A stretch of DNA of 64,000 bases from Buttiauxella gaviniae ATCC 51604 (GTDB taxonomy: Bacteria > Pseudomonadota > Gammaproteobacteria > Enterobacterales > Enterobacteriaceae): NCBI RefSeq assembly GCF_001654835.1, contig NZ_LXEP01000026.1:170557-234556 (forward strand), read 5' to 3'. Positions within the stretch are counted from its first letter, which is position 1, and every line of letters starts with the position of its first letter. The notes under the pieces are model-generated. The model worked only from the letters and a program-made list of their open reading frames with translations. It did no database searches and was not told the origin of the DNA. Below, piece after piece: positions 42,045-51,241 of the stretch. A program made the translations under genes and the position numbers.

Positions 42045-43060
42045 CAGAACGTAGCCTCGCCTTCTGCTTTCGGTTCCCAGGTGTGGAACAGCCTGTTGTT
42101 TTTGACTTTATGCCAGTGGCTTTCAAGAAAATCTATCCGCTGTGCAGGTAGCTTTCCAGTCTGCTTCACAATGGTTTCATGCAATGGCAGTTTGCTTTGA
42201 ATAAAATACTCGTTGCGGGCATGAAGCCGCTCTAACAGCTTGCGGCTTGGCAAATGCGAGGATTTCCCCGCAACGCCACGATTGCAACATTTACATGCCA
42301 ACACGAGATTCCACACGCCATTGATATTGTTTACAGCTTCACGTGCAGACCAGGGAATAAAGTGATCAACGTCAGCCAGTTCGGCGTCGCCGGGTATCAG
42401 GCTGATGGGTTTAAAACAGTAGAAACAACGGCCTTTCTGGTAACCATTCAGACTATCCCGACAACTGGTGATATCGACTCGCCTTTCATTAATTCGGCTA
42501 AACAGAAGCTGATTTTGCTCATCGAATTCAACCGCAACAACATTCTTGGAAACCCCCATTGCCCAGGCCTGTTCAACGAGATTCCAGCGTGCGTTCGTTT
42601 CAAACGGCAGGTTCTGATATTGCTGCCGTTCGCTTAGCTGATAAAAGTTATCGGTAAGCCGAATCCCTTTGTGAGTTTTACGTTCATCAAGGAAAAAGCG
42701 TTTCTCAATCTCGCCTTGATTCACGTTATGGAAGGCATCAATCACATTGTTAAACCCGAGCCGCACCGTTCTTTCCGTCAATTGAGCCTGAGTTATCTCA
42801 CTATTGTTAAATTGCGCGCAGGCTTCCAGATATTGACTGCCCCGGGATGTGATTTGCTTTGGAGCATGTAAAAGATGCTCGCAAAGATGGCGGCTAAACG
42901 GAACGGCAAGATCTTCAAGCGTGACGAGATCACTACCTGATTTGTCCACATCATACAAAGCGTGCGCGAGGGCAAATTTGTAAGATGCGACGTTTCTTCC
43001 AAAAAGAATCACGCCGCGCCAATAATTCTCAAGCGTGGGGTCAGCCTGATAAAAATCCAT
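42044..43060 (-). CDS. HNH endonuclease-domain protein
   Basis: 338 aa. The C-terminal half has an HNH nuclease with zinc ribbon: GRCFYCFKPISL, ADVDHFIPWS (catalytic DH), NGVWNLVLACKCCNRG (N and CxxC), about residues 208-262. The N-terminal half (about 200 aa) is helical and unrecognised; it may be a specificity or regulatory domain. Coupled by a 1-bp overlap to the methyltransferase gene and located at the edge of the backbone, just before the tRNA-Leu insertion site. A defence or restriction-like role is possible but not shown. Confidence 0.82.
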   Translation of the reverse strand: MDFYQADPTLENYWRGVILFGRNVASYKFALAHALYDVDKSGSDLVTLEDLAVPFSRHLCEHLLHAPKQITSRGSQYLEACAQFNNSEITQAQLTERTVRLGFNNVIDAFHNVNQGEIEKRFFLDERKTHKGIRLTDNFYQLSERQQYQNLPFETNARWNLVEQAWAMGVSKNVVAVEFDEQNQLLFSRINERRVDITSCRDSLNGYQKGRCFYCFKPISLIPGDAELADVDHFIPWSAREAVNNINGVWNLVLACKCCNRGVAGKSSHLPSRKLLERLHARNEYFIQSKLPLHETIVKQTGKLPAQRIDFLESHWHKVKNNRLFHTWEPKAEGEATF

Positions 43061-43334
43061 TCACGTTTTCCCGGTTACGGTTTGGTCATGCAGAAGGGGA
43101 GTTGGGTTACTGAAACCTGTAACGGGATCACATAACAAATGAAAGGTGATGTAAACCGAGGAAGGATAGATTTAGTGAATTTGTGAGCTGTAAAGGCTGT
43201 GCAGAGCAGTAGAAAGGGTAAGGAATTGAAGATGCGCTGATTTTTTCAGCACTTAGCACGTAAACGATAGAATGGGGCTTGCAAGGTTAAGCACGACAGG
43301 TATAATCCCCAACGTTTTCCGCATACCTCTTCGT

Positions 43335-43419
43335 GCCGAAGTGGCGAAATCGGTAGACGCAGTTGATTCAAAATCAACCGTTGAAAGACGTGCCGGTTCG
43401 AGTCCGGCCTTCGGCACCA
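43335..43419 (+). tRNA. leuX: tRNA-Leu (anticodon CAA)
   Basis: 85 nt including encoded CCA, starting GCCGAAGTGGCGAAATCGG and ending TTCGAGTCCGGCCTTCGGCACCA. Acceptor GCCGAAG/CTTCGGC, anticodon stem GTTGA-TTCAAAA-TCAAC giving CAA, class II variable arm CGTTGAAAGACG. It matches E. coli leuX, a well-known island insertion site; the P4-type integrase starts 190 bp downstream. Confidence 0.97.
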
Positions 43420-43432
43420 AATATGCAAAATC

Positions 43433-43456
43433 AGACGTCTACTGACGTCTTTTTTT
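43433..43456 (+). terminator. tRNA-Leu terminator
   Basis: Perfect stem AGACGTC-TACT-GACGTCT followed by TTTTTT, 14 bp beyond the CCA end. Confidence 0.85.
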
Positions 43457-43531
43457 GTCTATAAAATCCAGCGGTTACGCTGTTTCCCCTCTGTTCTATG
43501 TCTCTTGACGTCCACTCACATCTATCCACAT

Positions 43532-43603
43532 ATACCAACAAATGATGGTATAACTGGTGGTATCTTCGGTTCGATTGATTTTGATACCAACAATGGAGGT
43601 ATC
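43532..43603. repeat. GGTATC/ATACCA repeats in the integrase promoter region
   Basis: Five copies of the short motif in both orientations: TATACCA 43532-43538, GGTAT 43547-43551, GGTATC 43559-43564, GATACC 43583-43588, GGTATC 43598-43603, the last adjoining the GGAGG ribosome-binding site of int. Likely binding sites for the integrase itself (arm sites) or an excisionase such as the AlpA-like protein; inferred. Confidence 0.45.
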
Positions 43604-43608
43604 AACTG

Positions 43609-44859
43609 ATGGCGCTCACTGATATCAAAGTTCGAACAACTAAACCCTTAGATAAACCCTTCAAACTTACGGATGGGCAGGGTATGCACCTGCTGATCAA
43701 TCCCAATGGCTCAAAATACTGGCGACTCCAATACCGTTTCGAAGGTAAACAGAAAGTTTTAGCATTGGGTGTTTATCCAATGGTCTCTCTTGGTGAAGCT
43801 CGCAGGAAACGAGATGAGGCCAAAAAGTTGGTATCTGATGGTATCGATCCTTCTGAGAAGAAAAAAGCCGACAAAATCGAGCAAAGCGAAGCCCTGACAT
43901 TCGAGGCTGTCGCTAGGGACTGGCATACTGCCTGTAAAAGGAAATGGTCTGATTCCCACAGCGAGAGAGTTCTGAAAAGCATGGAAGATGGTATCTTTAC
44001 TGCTATTGGAAAAAGAAAAATATCCGAGCTTAATACCAGAGATCTTCTTGCCCCTATCAAGGCTGTTGAAGCTTCTGGGCGATTGGAAGTTGCTTCCCGC
44101 CTACAGCAAAGAACAACGGCAGTAATGCGATATGCTGTCCAGAATGGGCTGATAGATTACAACCCTGCTCAGGAGATGGCAGGAGCTATTGCCGTAGCCA
44201 AAAGAACCCACAGGCCAGCTTTGCCATTCGAACGATTTTCAGCACTCTTAGAACGAATTGAAAACTTCAAAGGTAGAAAACTCACGAAGTTAGCCGTAAA
44301 GCTGACATTGCTCATTTTCATTCGTTCCAGTGAACTCAGATTTGCTCGTTGGTCAGAAATAGATTTCGACAATGCCATGTGGACTATTCCTGCAGAGCGA
44401 GAGCCATTACCCGGAGTGAAACACTCGCATCGTGGCTCGAAAATGCGAACTCCACATCTTGTTCCTTTGAGTTGTCAGGCATTGGCTGTGCTGATGGAAA
44501 TTAAGGAGATCAGCGGTGACCATGAACTCGTGTTTATTGGTGATCATAATTTCCGCAAACCTATGAGCGAGAATACAGTTAATAAAGCTTTGCGAGCTAT
44601 GGGCTACGACACTACCGTTGAAGTCTGTGGACATGGATTCAGGGCTATGGCTTGTAGTGCCTTGATTGAATCCGGTTTGTGGTCGAAAGATGCTGTTGAA
44701 CGGCAAATGAGCCATCAGGAGCGGAACTCAGTTCGTGCTGCCTACATACATAAAGCAGAACACCTTGATGAGAGAAAGTTAATGCTTCAGTGGTGGGCTG
44801 ATTATCTGGACGCTTTAAAAGTAAGGCAAGTGTCTCCATTTGATTTCAAAAATGTGTAA
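43609..44859 (+). CDS. P4-family tyrosine integrase
   Basis: 416 aa. An N-terminal DUF4102 arm-binding domain (LTDIKVRTTKPLDKPFKLTDGQGMHLLI), a core-binding domain and a C-terminal catalytic domain with R in FIRSSELRFARWSEID, HGFR in VCGHGFRAMACS, the second His in QMSHQERN and Tyr in AAYIHKAE. Catalyses insertion and excision of the island at the tRNA-Leu 3' end. All catalytic residues are intact. The start has GGAGG 7 bp upstream. Confidence 0.95.
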   Translation: MALTDIKVRTTKPLDKPFKLTDGQGMHLLINPNGSKYWRLQYRFEGKQKVLALGVYPMVSLGEARRKRDEAKKLVSDGIDPSEKKKADKIEQSEALTFEAVARDWHTACKRKWSDSHSERVLKSMEDGIFTAIGKRKISELNTRDLLAPIKAVEASGRLEVASRLQQRTTAVMRYAVQNGLIDYNPAQEMAGAIAVAKRTHRPALPFERFSALLERIENFKGRKLTKLAVKLTLLIFIRSSELRFARWSEIDFDNAMWTIPAEREPLPGVKHSHRGSKMRTPHLVPLSCQALAVLMEIKEISGDHELVFIGDHNFRKPMSENTVNKALRAMGYDTTVEVCGHGFRAMACSALIESGLWSKDAVERQMSHQERNSVRAAYIHKAEHLDERKLMLQWWADYLDALKVRQVSPFDFKNV

Positions 44860-44980
44860 TCTGTAAATCACTGATAGTTGTTGGTTCTCCTTTATCAAAA
44901 AAAATTGGTAGGGGAGAATCCACTAAAAAATGAAAAAATTAGCATCGTCTCATTGAATCATTCACTTTGCGGAGGGATTA

Positions 44981-45790
44981 ATGAAAGTAGTAAGTCCTTA
45001 TGAGGAATTGAAAAATTGGTTTGACATAAATAACTATGTTCAAGTTAAATCGCTTACTATCAAGGCGCTATATAAGGAGCTTGTATTTAGGGAATTAATT
45101 GTTGATAGCATAAACTTTGAATGGGAAGACGATGATCAAAATCTGAAATCCATACTAAATGGTAATCCAATTTTAAGCCAAGAAGTTAATCATTCTGACC
45201 ACTTTATTAAAAGACAAACACATATTGAACAGGTGAGTTTTGAAGATTTAAGAAAACAAGAAAAGAAATTAGTAATGTTCGATGTTGATTGTTTTGATGA
45301 AAATGGGGATTTCAAAAAAGAGTTAAAAGGTAAACCTATAACTCAAACAATGAGAGAGCTTTTCCTTAATAAAAACAATAGCAAAATGTATGTTTCATTT
45401 GACTTAGGTTTATCGAGTGATGAGGAAGTCATTTCAGCCTTACAAACAATGTTGCCCGTTTGGAGAAGCGAATATGAAATTAAATCAAGGAAGATTGAAA
45501 AGGTTGGCATTTCAAAAATAAGAAAGTTAGTCGATCACAATATCATTCCGATGATGGATCTATTGATTTGGGCCAGTCTTAAAAAAGTAAATATTTCTAA
45601 TATGATAATATCTCGCGTGTTATACCCAGATTTTACTAATGAGATTAGAGGAGAGGATCACATTAAAGATACCGACAGACCGGTAGCAGAGAAAACCTTG
45701 AAAGGTGAAACAAGCCGTAGTTTAGAGTATTTCATCAATAAAAACAGTCATCTTGCGAACATACCAATTGCGGATCTTGATGGATTTTAG
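44981..45790 (+). CDS. DUF6387-like protein of integrative elements
   Basis: 269 aa, no signal peptide, highly charged. The opening PYEELKNWFDINNYVQVKSLTIKALYKEL resembles proteins often found behind P4 integrases (DUF6387); the assignment is tentative. Good ribosome-binding site GCGGAGGG 7 bp before the ATG. A+T-rich, unlike the backbone. Function unknown. Confidence 0.5.
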   Translation: MKVVSPYEELKNWFDINNYVQVKSLTIKALYKELVFRELIVDSINFEWEDDDQNLKSILNGNPILSQEVNHSDHFIKRQTHIEQVSFEDLRKQEKKLVMFDVDCFDENGDFKKELKGKPITQTMRELFLNKNNSKMYVSFDLGLSSDEEVISALQTMLPVWRSEYEIKSRKIEKVGISKIRKLVDHNIIPMMDLLIWASLKKVNISNMIISRVLYPDFTNEIRGEDHIKDTDRPVAEKTLKGETSRSLEYFINKNSHLANIPIADLDGF

Positions 45791-45955
45791 TTTCTAATCA
45801 TCAAGTTAGCTGTCAAGGGGAGAGTGCAATTTTTTTTCTTCCCCATAAATTCCCTCCGTTTTTCCTCATCCAAATTCCTAGTTATCAACACTCCCTTCAT
45901 AGTTAAAAGTATGTGTGGCTAATATCTCCTTAACGAAAAAACAGGAGATGACCAA

Positions 45956-46162
45956 ATGAACTCAACAAACCAAAATTTAATTCGTTTGCCAGAAGTCTTA
46001 CAAAGAACAGGTTTCGGTAAAGCTTGGATCTATCGTCTTATTAGTGAAGGTCGATTTCCTGCCCCTGTGAAGATCGGTGTTCGTGCAGTAGCTTTCGTAG
46101 AAAGTGAGGTTGATGCCTGGGTTCAGTCTGTTATCGAAACAAGTCGAAAAAATGTTGCTTAA
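45956..46162 (+). CDS. AlpA-family regulator/excisionase
   Basis: 68 aa. Complete AlpA-type winged helix: IRLPEVLQRTGFGKAWIYRLISEGRFPAPVKIG, then AVAFVESEVDAWVQSVI. P4-like elements use such proteins to activate the integrase gene or direct excision. AGGAGATG ribosome-binding site upstream. Confidence 0.88.
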   Translation: MNSTNQNLIRLPEVLQRTGFGKAWIYRLISEGRFPAPVKIGVRAVAFVESEVDAWVQSVIETSRKNVA

Positions 46163-46178
46163 TCTGGGAGACATTATC

Positions 46179-46493
46179 ATGAATATCGAAGAGTTTATGA
46201 ATGAAGAAAACCATATGTGCAATCTTGGTGACAATCTCTTTAATGAGATCTTCGCAAAAGGAGCAATATATGATTTACCGGACAATGAATTTAGCAAAAG
46301 GATTGTTTACTGGTTAAGTCAGTATCTGGTTGGCAATGTGAGAGAACCATTAGAGTCTATCTCTAAGCTGGATATTTTTGACCAATTTTATATTTATGAA
46401 ACATGGTTTTCATTAATTAAATGTCCAGAAGAATTTAAACGCCTTTCAAAAAGAATAATTCAATACCATATTGGATTAAAAACTCTTTTGTAA
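46179..46493 (+). CDS. hypothetical protein
   Basis: 104 aa from ATG 46179, chosen because GGGAG lies 8-13 bp upstream; earlier in-frame ATGs overlap alpA. Acidic N-terminus (MNIEEFMNEENHM), then an apparently helical body (FSKRIVYWLSQYLVGNVREPLESISKL). Not recognised. It follows alpA by 16 bp and is probably co-transcribed. Confidence 0.6.
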   Translation: MNIEEFMNEENHMCNLGDNLFNEIFAKGAIYDLPDNEFSKRIVYWLSQYLVGNVREPLESISKLDIFDQFYIYETWFSLIKCPEEFKRLSKRIIQYHIGLKTLL

Positions 46494-46624
46494 AAATGTA
46501 AAGTTTGAATGAGAAAAGTAGGGTTAAACTTTGCAAAATATTTTACGAAAATATTGAGTGTCTTATTCTACTTAGGTTTGACACTCGTTTCTAAGTATCA
46601 GGTGTACATAAGGATAACTAGATT

Positions 46625-46640
46625 CACCTTATATAAGGTG
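46625..46640. promoter_or_regulatory. 16-bp perfect palindrome, distal operator candidate
   Basis: CACCTTATATAAGGTG, followed by CGAAAATTTT. Pairs with the related palindrome at 46741-46756 in the 284-bp region before the recombinase operon. Confidence 0.55.
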
Positions 46641-46740
46641 CGAAAATTTTTATAATTAAATAATTGACTTTAAACAATATAATATTAATTAATGTGAATT
46701 TTTTTTGTAAAAAATAAAAGCGTAGTTTAACAATACATCG

Positions 46741-46756
46741 CACCTATATATAGGTG
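46741..46756. promoter_or_regulatory. 16-bp perfect palindrome, proximal operator candidate
   Basis: CACCTATATATAGGTG, followed by TGAAATTTTA and then AAAGGAG and the start codon at 46778. It shares both half-site CACCT and the flank GAAA-TTTT with the palindrome at 46625-46640 (116 bp centre to centre, about 11 helical turns). It would cover the -10/leader of the operon. Confidence 0.58.
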
Positions 46757-46777
46757 TGAAATTTTAAAGGAGAATGT

Positions 46778-47989
46778 ATGAAAAAATATGTTATAAATTC
46801 GTTTATGTTTGAAAATGGAGAAAGGTTTTGTCATGTAGTAGAGAAAATATCAGGCGAACCTATTTATTATCCAAATCTTTATTTGCTCACTCAGATAAGA
46901 AATCGATCAAGTTCAATCAATACTATACAGTTAATTGCGGGTAGCCTGGTGCTATTGCATAACTGGTTTTACAATAATAATATTGATATAGAGGAAAGAA
47001 TTCGCAAGCTGGATTTTTTGGAGTTTAATGAGATGGATTCTTTGTCAGATTATATGTCAATGAATTATAAAAGAAGAAAAGGATCTCCAGAAAATAAACC
47101 TTCTCTAGCAAAAGGGCCAACAAAGTATTTTAGATTAAGTGTTATATGCGATTACATGGAATGGCTTTGTAATTTATATTTAATATTGTCTGGTGGTAAG
47201 GATATTGGAAGTAAGATAAAGCCATTTATCAGAGAGTTAAAAAAGAAAAGGCCATTAAACACCGACAGGTATAAAAAAGAGATACCAGATAAAACATTAA
47301 ACCGCAAACAACTTGATATATTATTCCATATTATAAACCCTGGATCGGAACTGAATCCATTTTCACAAAAAGTTCAGGTGAGAAATCGCTTAATGATGCT
47401 GATGCTTTATTCGTTTGGTATAAGAGTCGGAGAGCTTTTAAATCTTAGAGTAAGTGATATTGATTTTTTAAACTCCACAATCGTTATTAAAAGAAGGGCT
47501 GATGATAAGTCCGATCCGAGAGTAAACCAGCCTCTTGTAAAAACAAGTGAAAGGAAAATTCCAATAGGGAAGGAATTAATGGAGGAAATATATAGTTATA
47601 TAACAAAAGATAGAAGAAAAATAAATAAATCCAGATTAAATGAATTTATTTTCATTACTTACCAATCAGGTGATACTAATGGAATGCCGTTATCAATATC
47701 TGCTTATCACAAGATTATTAACGTTATCAGTAAATCTCATTCTGATTTGTCTGGTTTATGTGGGCATCAATTAAGACATACTTGGAATTATGAATTTTCA
47801 GTGATGGTAGATAGTCTGAGTGATGGTATTTCTCAAGAAAAGGAAGAACAAATAAGATGTTACTTGATGGGCTGGTGCATTGGCTCTGAAACAGCAAAAA
47901 TATATAACAGAAGACACCTTGTCGAAGAAGCTCACAAAACCTCTCTTACTATACAGAAAGAAATTATGGAGGGTATTCTCTATGAATAA
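46778..47989 (+). CDS. tyrosine recombinase 1 of a three-recombinase module
   Basis: 403 aa. A core-binding N-terminal half and a C-terminal phage-integrase domain with R in YSFGIRVGELLNLRVSDID, LCGHQLRHTWNYEFSV (HxxRH) and a terminal MGWCIGSETAKIYNRRH, where the usual LGH is MGW but the nucleophilic Tyr is present. AAAGGAG ribosome-binding site. First gene of a cluster of three recombinases and a small protein, reminiscent of Tn554-type TnpA/TnpB/TnpC modules and of recombinase-in-trio elements. Overlaps the next gene by 8 bp. Confidence 0.78.
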   Translation: MKKYVINSFMFENGERFCHVVEKISGEPIYYPNLYLLTQIRNRSSSINTIQLIAGSLVLLHNWFYNNNIDIEERIRKLDFLEFNEMDSLSDYMSMNYKRRKGSPENKPSLAKGPTKYFRLSVICDYMEWLCNLYLILSGGKDIGSKIKPFIRELKKKRPLNTDRYKKEIPDKTLNRKQLDILFHIINPGSELNPFSQKVQVRNRLMMLMLYSFGIRVGELLNLRVSDIDFLNSTIVIKRRADDKSDPRVNQPLVKTSERKIPIGKELMEEIYSYITKDRRKINKSRLNEFIFITYQSGDTNGMPLSISAYHKIINVISKSHSDLSGLCGHQLRHTWNYEFSVMVDSLSDGISQEKEEQIRCYLMGWCIGSETAKIYNRRHLVEEAHKTSLTIQKEIMEGILYE

Positions 47990-49310
47990 TAAAAAGGTTT
48001 ACCCTGCCGTGAAATATTTGCAAGCAAGACAATCTGAATATTTATTTTGTATCGATGAATCTAAGTGGAAATTAGATAAAAATCATACTATTAATGTTGA
48101 AGATGTGTCACATATTCTTAGTCCAAAACTAATAGAAGGATATTTAAATACACTTGCTTTTTATGCTTGCAATTATAGCTCTGCCTATGTGGTTAAAATT
48201 AATGATAATATGAAGGATTTTCTCAAAAAAACATCTTCTGTTTTTATTTCAGAGTTGGATATATTGAATTACAAAGCATTTCTTTCAGAGATAAATATGC
48301 AAAAGTTAATTATATTGAGGTGTTTTTTTAAGAAATGGCATTCAATAGGATATTACGGAGTTGATGATAATGCAATAATTATTCTGAAATCAATGAGATT
48401 AAAAGCAAAAACACCAGGAGCTATCATAAAGCAAGAAGACCCAAATAAAGGTGCCTTAACAGACAATGAACATAAAACTTTAAATCTGGCTATGCATAAC
48501 GCTTATAAAAACAAAAAAATAACACATTTGGAATTTTCTTTAGCTCTTTTGGTTAGTTTAACAGGCCGAAGATCATCACAAATTATCGCATTAAAGTTTA
48601 AAGATATAATTAAAGAAACATTTGTCAATGGTGATGATGGATTTTTCTTAAAGTTTCCCAGAGTTAAGCAAGGTGTTAGTTTTAGACAGGCTTTCAGAAT
48701 GTTGAATATTGATGAGTTTCTTTATAACACGATAATTAAACAGGCAAACTATTCTATATCGCTTATTGAAAATAATATTGGCAGGTCTCTAATTCTGGAA
48801 GAGAAAAATGAGGTTCCGGTTTTTCTTGATAGTAAAAAATATAAGATTATAAGTGGAAGTAGAGAAGATTTTTATTTACTAACCTCTGACAGGCTTCACG
48901 CATCAGCTAATATTGTAAGCCTGTCTCTTAAAAAAATAGTTGAAAAAGAAAATGTAATTTCTGAAAGAACAGGGGAGTGTATGAAGGTCAATGCATACAG
49001 GCTACGTTATACTCTAGGAACAAGGCTGGCGCACAAAGGATATAGCGTGCAAGTTATAGCCGAGCTATTAGACCATTCTTCGACTTTAAGTGCGGGAATC
49101 TATATCGAAAACCTACCAGATAATGCTATAAAAATTAATGGAGCCATTTCTACTAATCTTGCTTTTTTAGCAGATGTTTTTCTTGGGAAAACCAAAATAA
49201 ATGAGAGCATAAATAACAAAAAATTGTTAACAAGGAAAGGCTGTTCATCCTGGGGTAGTTATTCAAAAGCACCCTGTAATGGCTGTATTTATTTTAAAAA
49301 GTTTAAATAA
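47982..49310 (+). CDS. tyrosine recombinase 2 of the module
   Basis: 442 aa from ATG 47982, with GGAGGG 9-14 bp upstream; overlaps the previous gene by 8 bp. C-terminal catalytic domain: R in SLTGRRSSQIIALKFKDI, NAYRLRYTLGTRLAHKG where the usual HxxR is YxxR, and LLDHSSTLSAGIYIE with His and Tyr. Ends in a Cys-containing tail (KGCSSWGSYSKAPCNGCIYFKKF) with CxxC, perhaps metal-binding. A+T-rich. Confidence 0.75.
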   Translation: MNNKKVYPAVKYLQARQSEYLFCIDESKWKLDKNHTINVEDVSHILSPKLIEGYLNTLAFYACNYSSAYVVKINDNMKDFLKKTSSVFISELDILNYKAFLSEINMQKLIILRCFFKKWHSIGYYGVDDNAIIILKSMRLKAKTPGAIIKQEDPNKGALTDNEHKTLNLAMHNAYKNKKITHLEFSLALLVSLTGRRSSQIIALKFKDIIKETFVNGDDGFFLKFPRVKQGVSFRQAFRMLNIDEFLYNTIIKQANYSISLIENNIGRSLILEEKNEVPVFLDSKKYKIISGSREDFYLLTSDRLHASANIVSLSLKKIVEKENVISERTGECMKVNAYRLRYTLGTRLAHKGYSVQVIAELLDHSSTLSAGIYIENLPDNAIKINGAISTNLAFLADVFLGKTKINESINNKKLLTRKGCSSWGSYSKAPCNGCIYFKKFK

Positions 49311-49335
49311 TGTCTTTTTAATTAAGGAGTCATAA

Positions 49336-51219
49336 ATGAAGAATGTTATTGTATTTAAATCAAAATCAGAGTTAGGGGCAGTAAAAAATATTGATGATTT
49401 TGTGATATTCTGTAAAGAAAAATTAACTCTTTATGAAGATGTTATCGACTGGAATAAGTCTGAATGGAAAGGAATTGCCATTTTTAGAAAGTTAAATACA
49501 GGGAAAGGAATTATGAGAGAGGAATACACTTTAGACGCAAATTTTATAAATTTTGCTAAAAGCTATATAAGATACCAGCAGTCTCTGAACCCTGTTAAGA
49601 ATCTTGGAGGTAAAATGATGGCATTGAGATGCCTTGAAGAGGCTCTTTTACAAGTTTGTCAAAAAGCATATATTTATAATACCACTATCATTGTTCTTGA
49701 TGAGGCAATAAAGATAGCAAGTCAATATTATGATAATAACGTATTGTATACATGTGGTTATGAATTAGAAAGACTTTCCAGCTTTATTTCTGGGCAACAA
49801 TTTTTAAAAATAGGTATTCTTAGCTGGAAGAACCCGATTAAACCCAATACCCGTAATAACTATCTTCCAGAGAAAAAAGATGAAGAAAGGAGAAATAAAC
49901 TACCGGATGAGCGAGCATTACTCGCTATAGCGGAAATATTTTCACGACAGGATGAAGAACTTAGCGAGAGAGATCTTTTTACGTCATCGGTTTTTGCTTT
50001 ACTGATGTGCTCCCCAAGTCGCATCTCAGAAATTCTTGCATTGCCTGCTGACTGTGAAATTACTCGAAACGATAAAGACGGAGTAGAGCGTTATGGGCTT
50101 CGATTCTATTCTGTAAAAGGCTATGGAGCTACTATTAAGTGGATACCCGATGTTATGGTGCCCGTTGCAAGGAAAGCCATTAGTAGACTGCGTAGGTTGT
50201 CTAAAAATGCACGTTCTCTCGCCAGATGGCATGAATCTTCGTCGGATAAATTTTACAGACATGATATTTGTCCCACAGTGCGGGAGGATGAACCACTTGG
50301 TGTTGTTCAAGTTTGTCATGCACTTGGCTATCCACTAACGGATAAAAAGCAATGCTTCAATAAGATAAAATGCACAAGTCTTGACGGAGGGGGATCATTC
50401 CTTAACCCAGCAGACGGACATTATACATTGAGAGTACTTGGGCAGATGATAAGAAAGAAATTACCTGCGGATTTTCCGTGGTTTGATAAAGAAAAATCAG
50501 TCCGATACAGTAATGCTCTGTGTTTGTTAAATCAGCATCAGTGCAATGATGCAAAATTTACAGCCCGCTATGCTATTTATAGACCAACCTATAGTTTTTT
50601 CTCTCAGTACATAGAAAAGATCCCTCCCAAAGGGCAACGGTATAAGAATATATTTGAACGACATGGTTATCTGGATAGTGAAGGTAAGCCATTATCTTTG
50701 CGTTCTCATCAGCCAAGGCATTTGCTGAATACTCTTGCTCATTTAGGTGAATTATCAGAATTAGATATTGCAAAATGGTCAGGAAGAGTTTGTGTAACTC
50801 AGAACAGGAACTATAACCACACATCACAAGAACAAATGATGCTAAAAGTTGCTGGGATGAGATTGGGAAATAATCGCTACTGCCATCATACTGATTCCCA
50901 TTCGTCCCTGAATGTGGGGGAGGATATGGATACATTGAATAATGGGGCTGTCCACTTAACGCCTAATGGCTATTGCATTCACGACTATTTAATACCGCCA
51001 TGTAAAAAAATATTAAAAACAATGGAATTTGGTTGGGTTGGTTCTGATGCTATGAATGAACAACAACGAGAACAAGTAATAAAAAAGCTACGTTCACTAC
51101 ATCAAATGACAAAGCAAGCTGTGCATGAGGGATTTTACGGTGCAGATAAGTGGCTTTCTTACCATGAAAATGTGTTATCAATTTTAGAAAGACAGATAAA
51201 AATTAAAGGCAGCATATAA
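49336..51219 (+). CDS. tyrosine recombinase 3 of the module (large, TnpB-like)
   Basis: 627 aa, the size of Tn554 TnpB (about 630 aa). Catalytic region: R in LLMCSPSRISEILALPAD, RSHQPRHLLNTLAHLG (HxxRH), and WSGRVCVTQNRNYNH with the Tyr, where GR replaces GH. Cysteine/histidine clusters (GNNRYCHHTDSH, GYCIHDYLIPPCKK) in the C-terminal 100 residues may bind metal. AAGGAG ribosome-binding site. Follows recombinase 2 by 25 bp. Confidence 0.75.
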   Translation: MKNVIVFKSKSELGAVKNIDDFVIFCKEKLTLYEDVIDWNKSEWKGIAIFRKLNTGKGIMREEYTLDANFINFAKSYIRYQQSLNPVKNLGGKMMALRCLEEALLQVCQKAYIYNTTIIVLDEAIKIASQYYDNNVLYTCGYELERLSSFISGQQFLKIGILSWKNPIKPNTRNNYLPEKKDEERRNKLPDERALLAIAEIFSRQDEELSERDLFTSSVFALLMCSPSRISEILALPADCEITRNDKDGVERYGLRFYSVKGYGATIKWIPDVMVPVARKAISRLRRLSKNARSLARWHESSSDKFYRHDICPTVREDEPLGVVQVCHALGYPLTDKKQCFNKIKCTSLDGGGSFLNPADGHYTLRVLGQMIRKKLPADFPWFDKEKSVRYSNALCLLNQHQCNDAKFTARYAIYRPTYSFFSQYIEKIPPKGQRYKNIFERHGYLDSEGKPLSLRSHQPRHLLNTLAHLGELSELDIAKWSGRVCVTQNRNYNHTSQEQMMLKVAGMRLGNNRYCHHTDSHSSLNVGEDMDTLNNGAVHLTPNGYCIHDYLIPPCKKILKTMEFGWVGSDAMNEQQREQVIKKLRSLHQMTKQAVHEGFYGADKWLSYHENVLSILERQIKIKGSI

Positions 51220-51241
51220 AAATTACAAAATGGGAGGCAGT

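Noticed and set aside
46494..46777. Possible toxin gene or small RNA before the recombinase operon
   Set aside because: No open frame of useful length and no terminator-like RNA end; only the two palindromes are supported.
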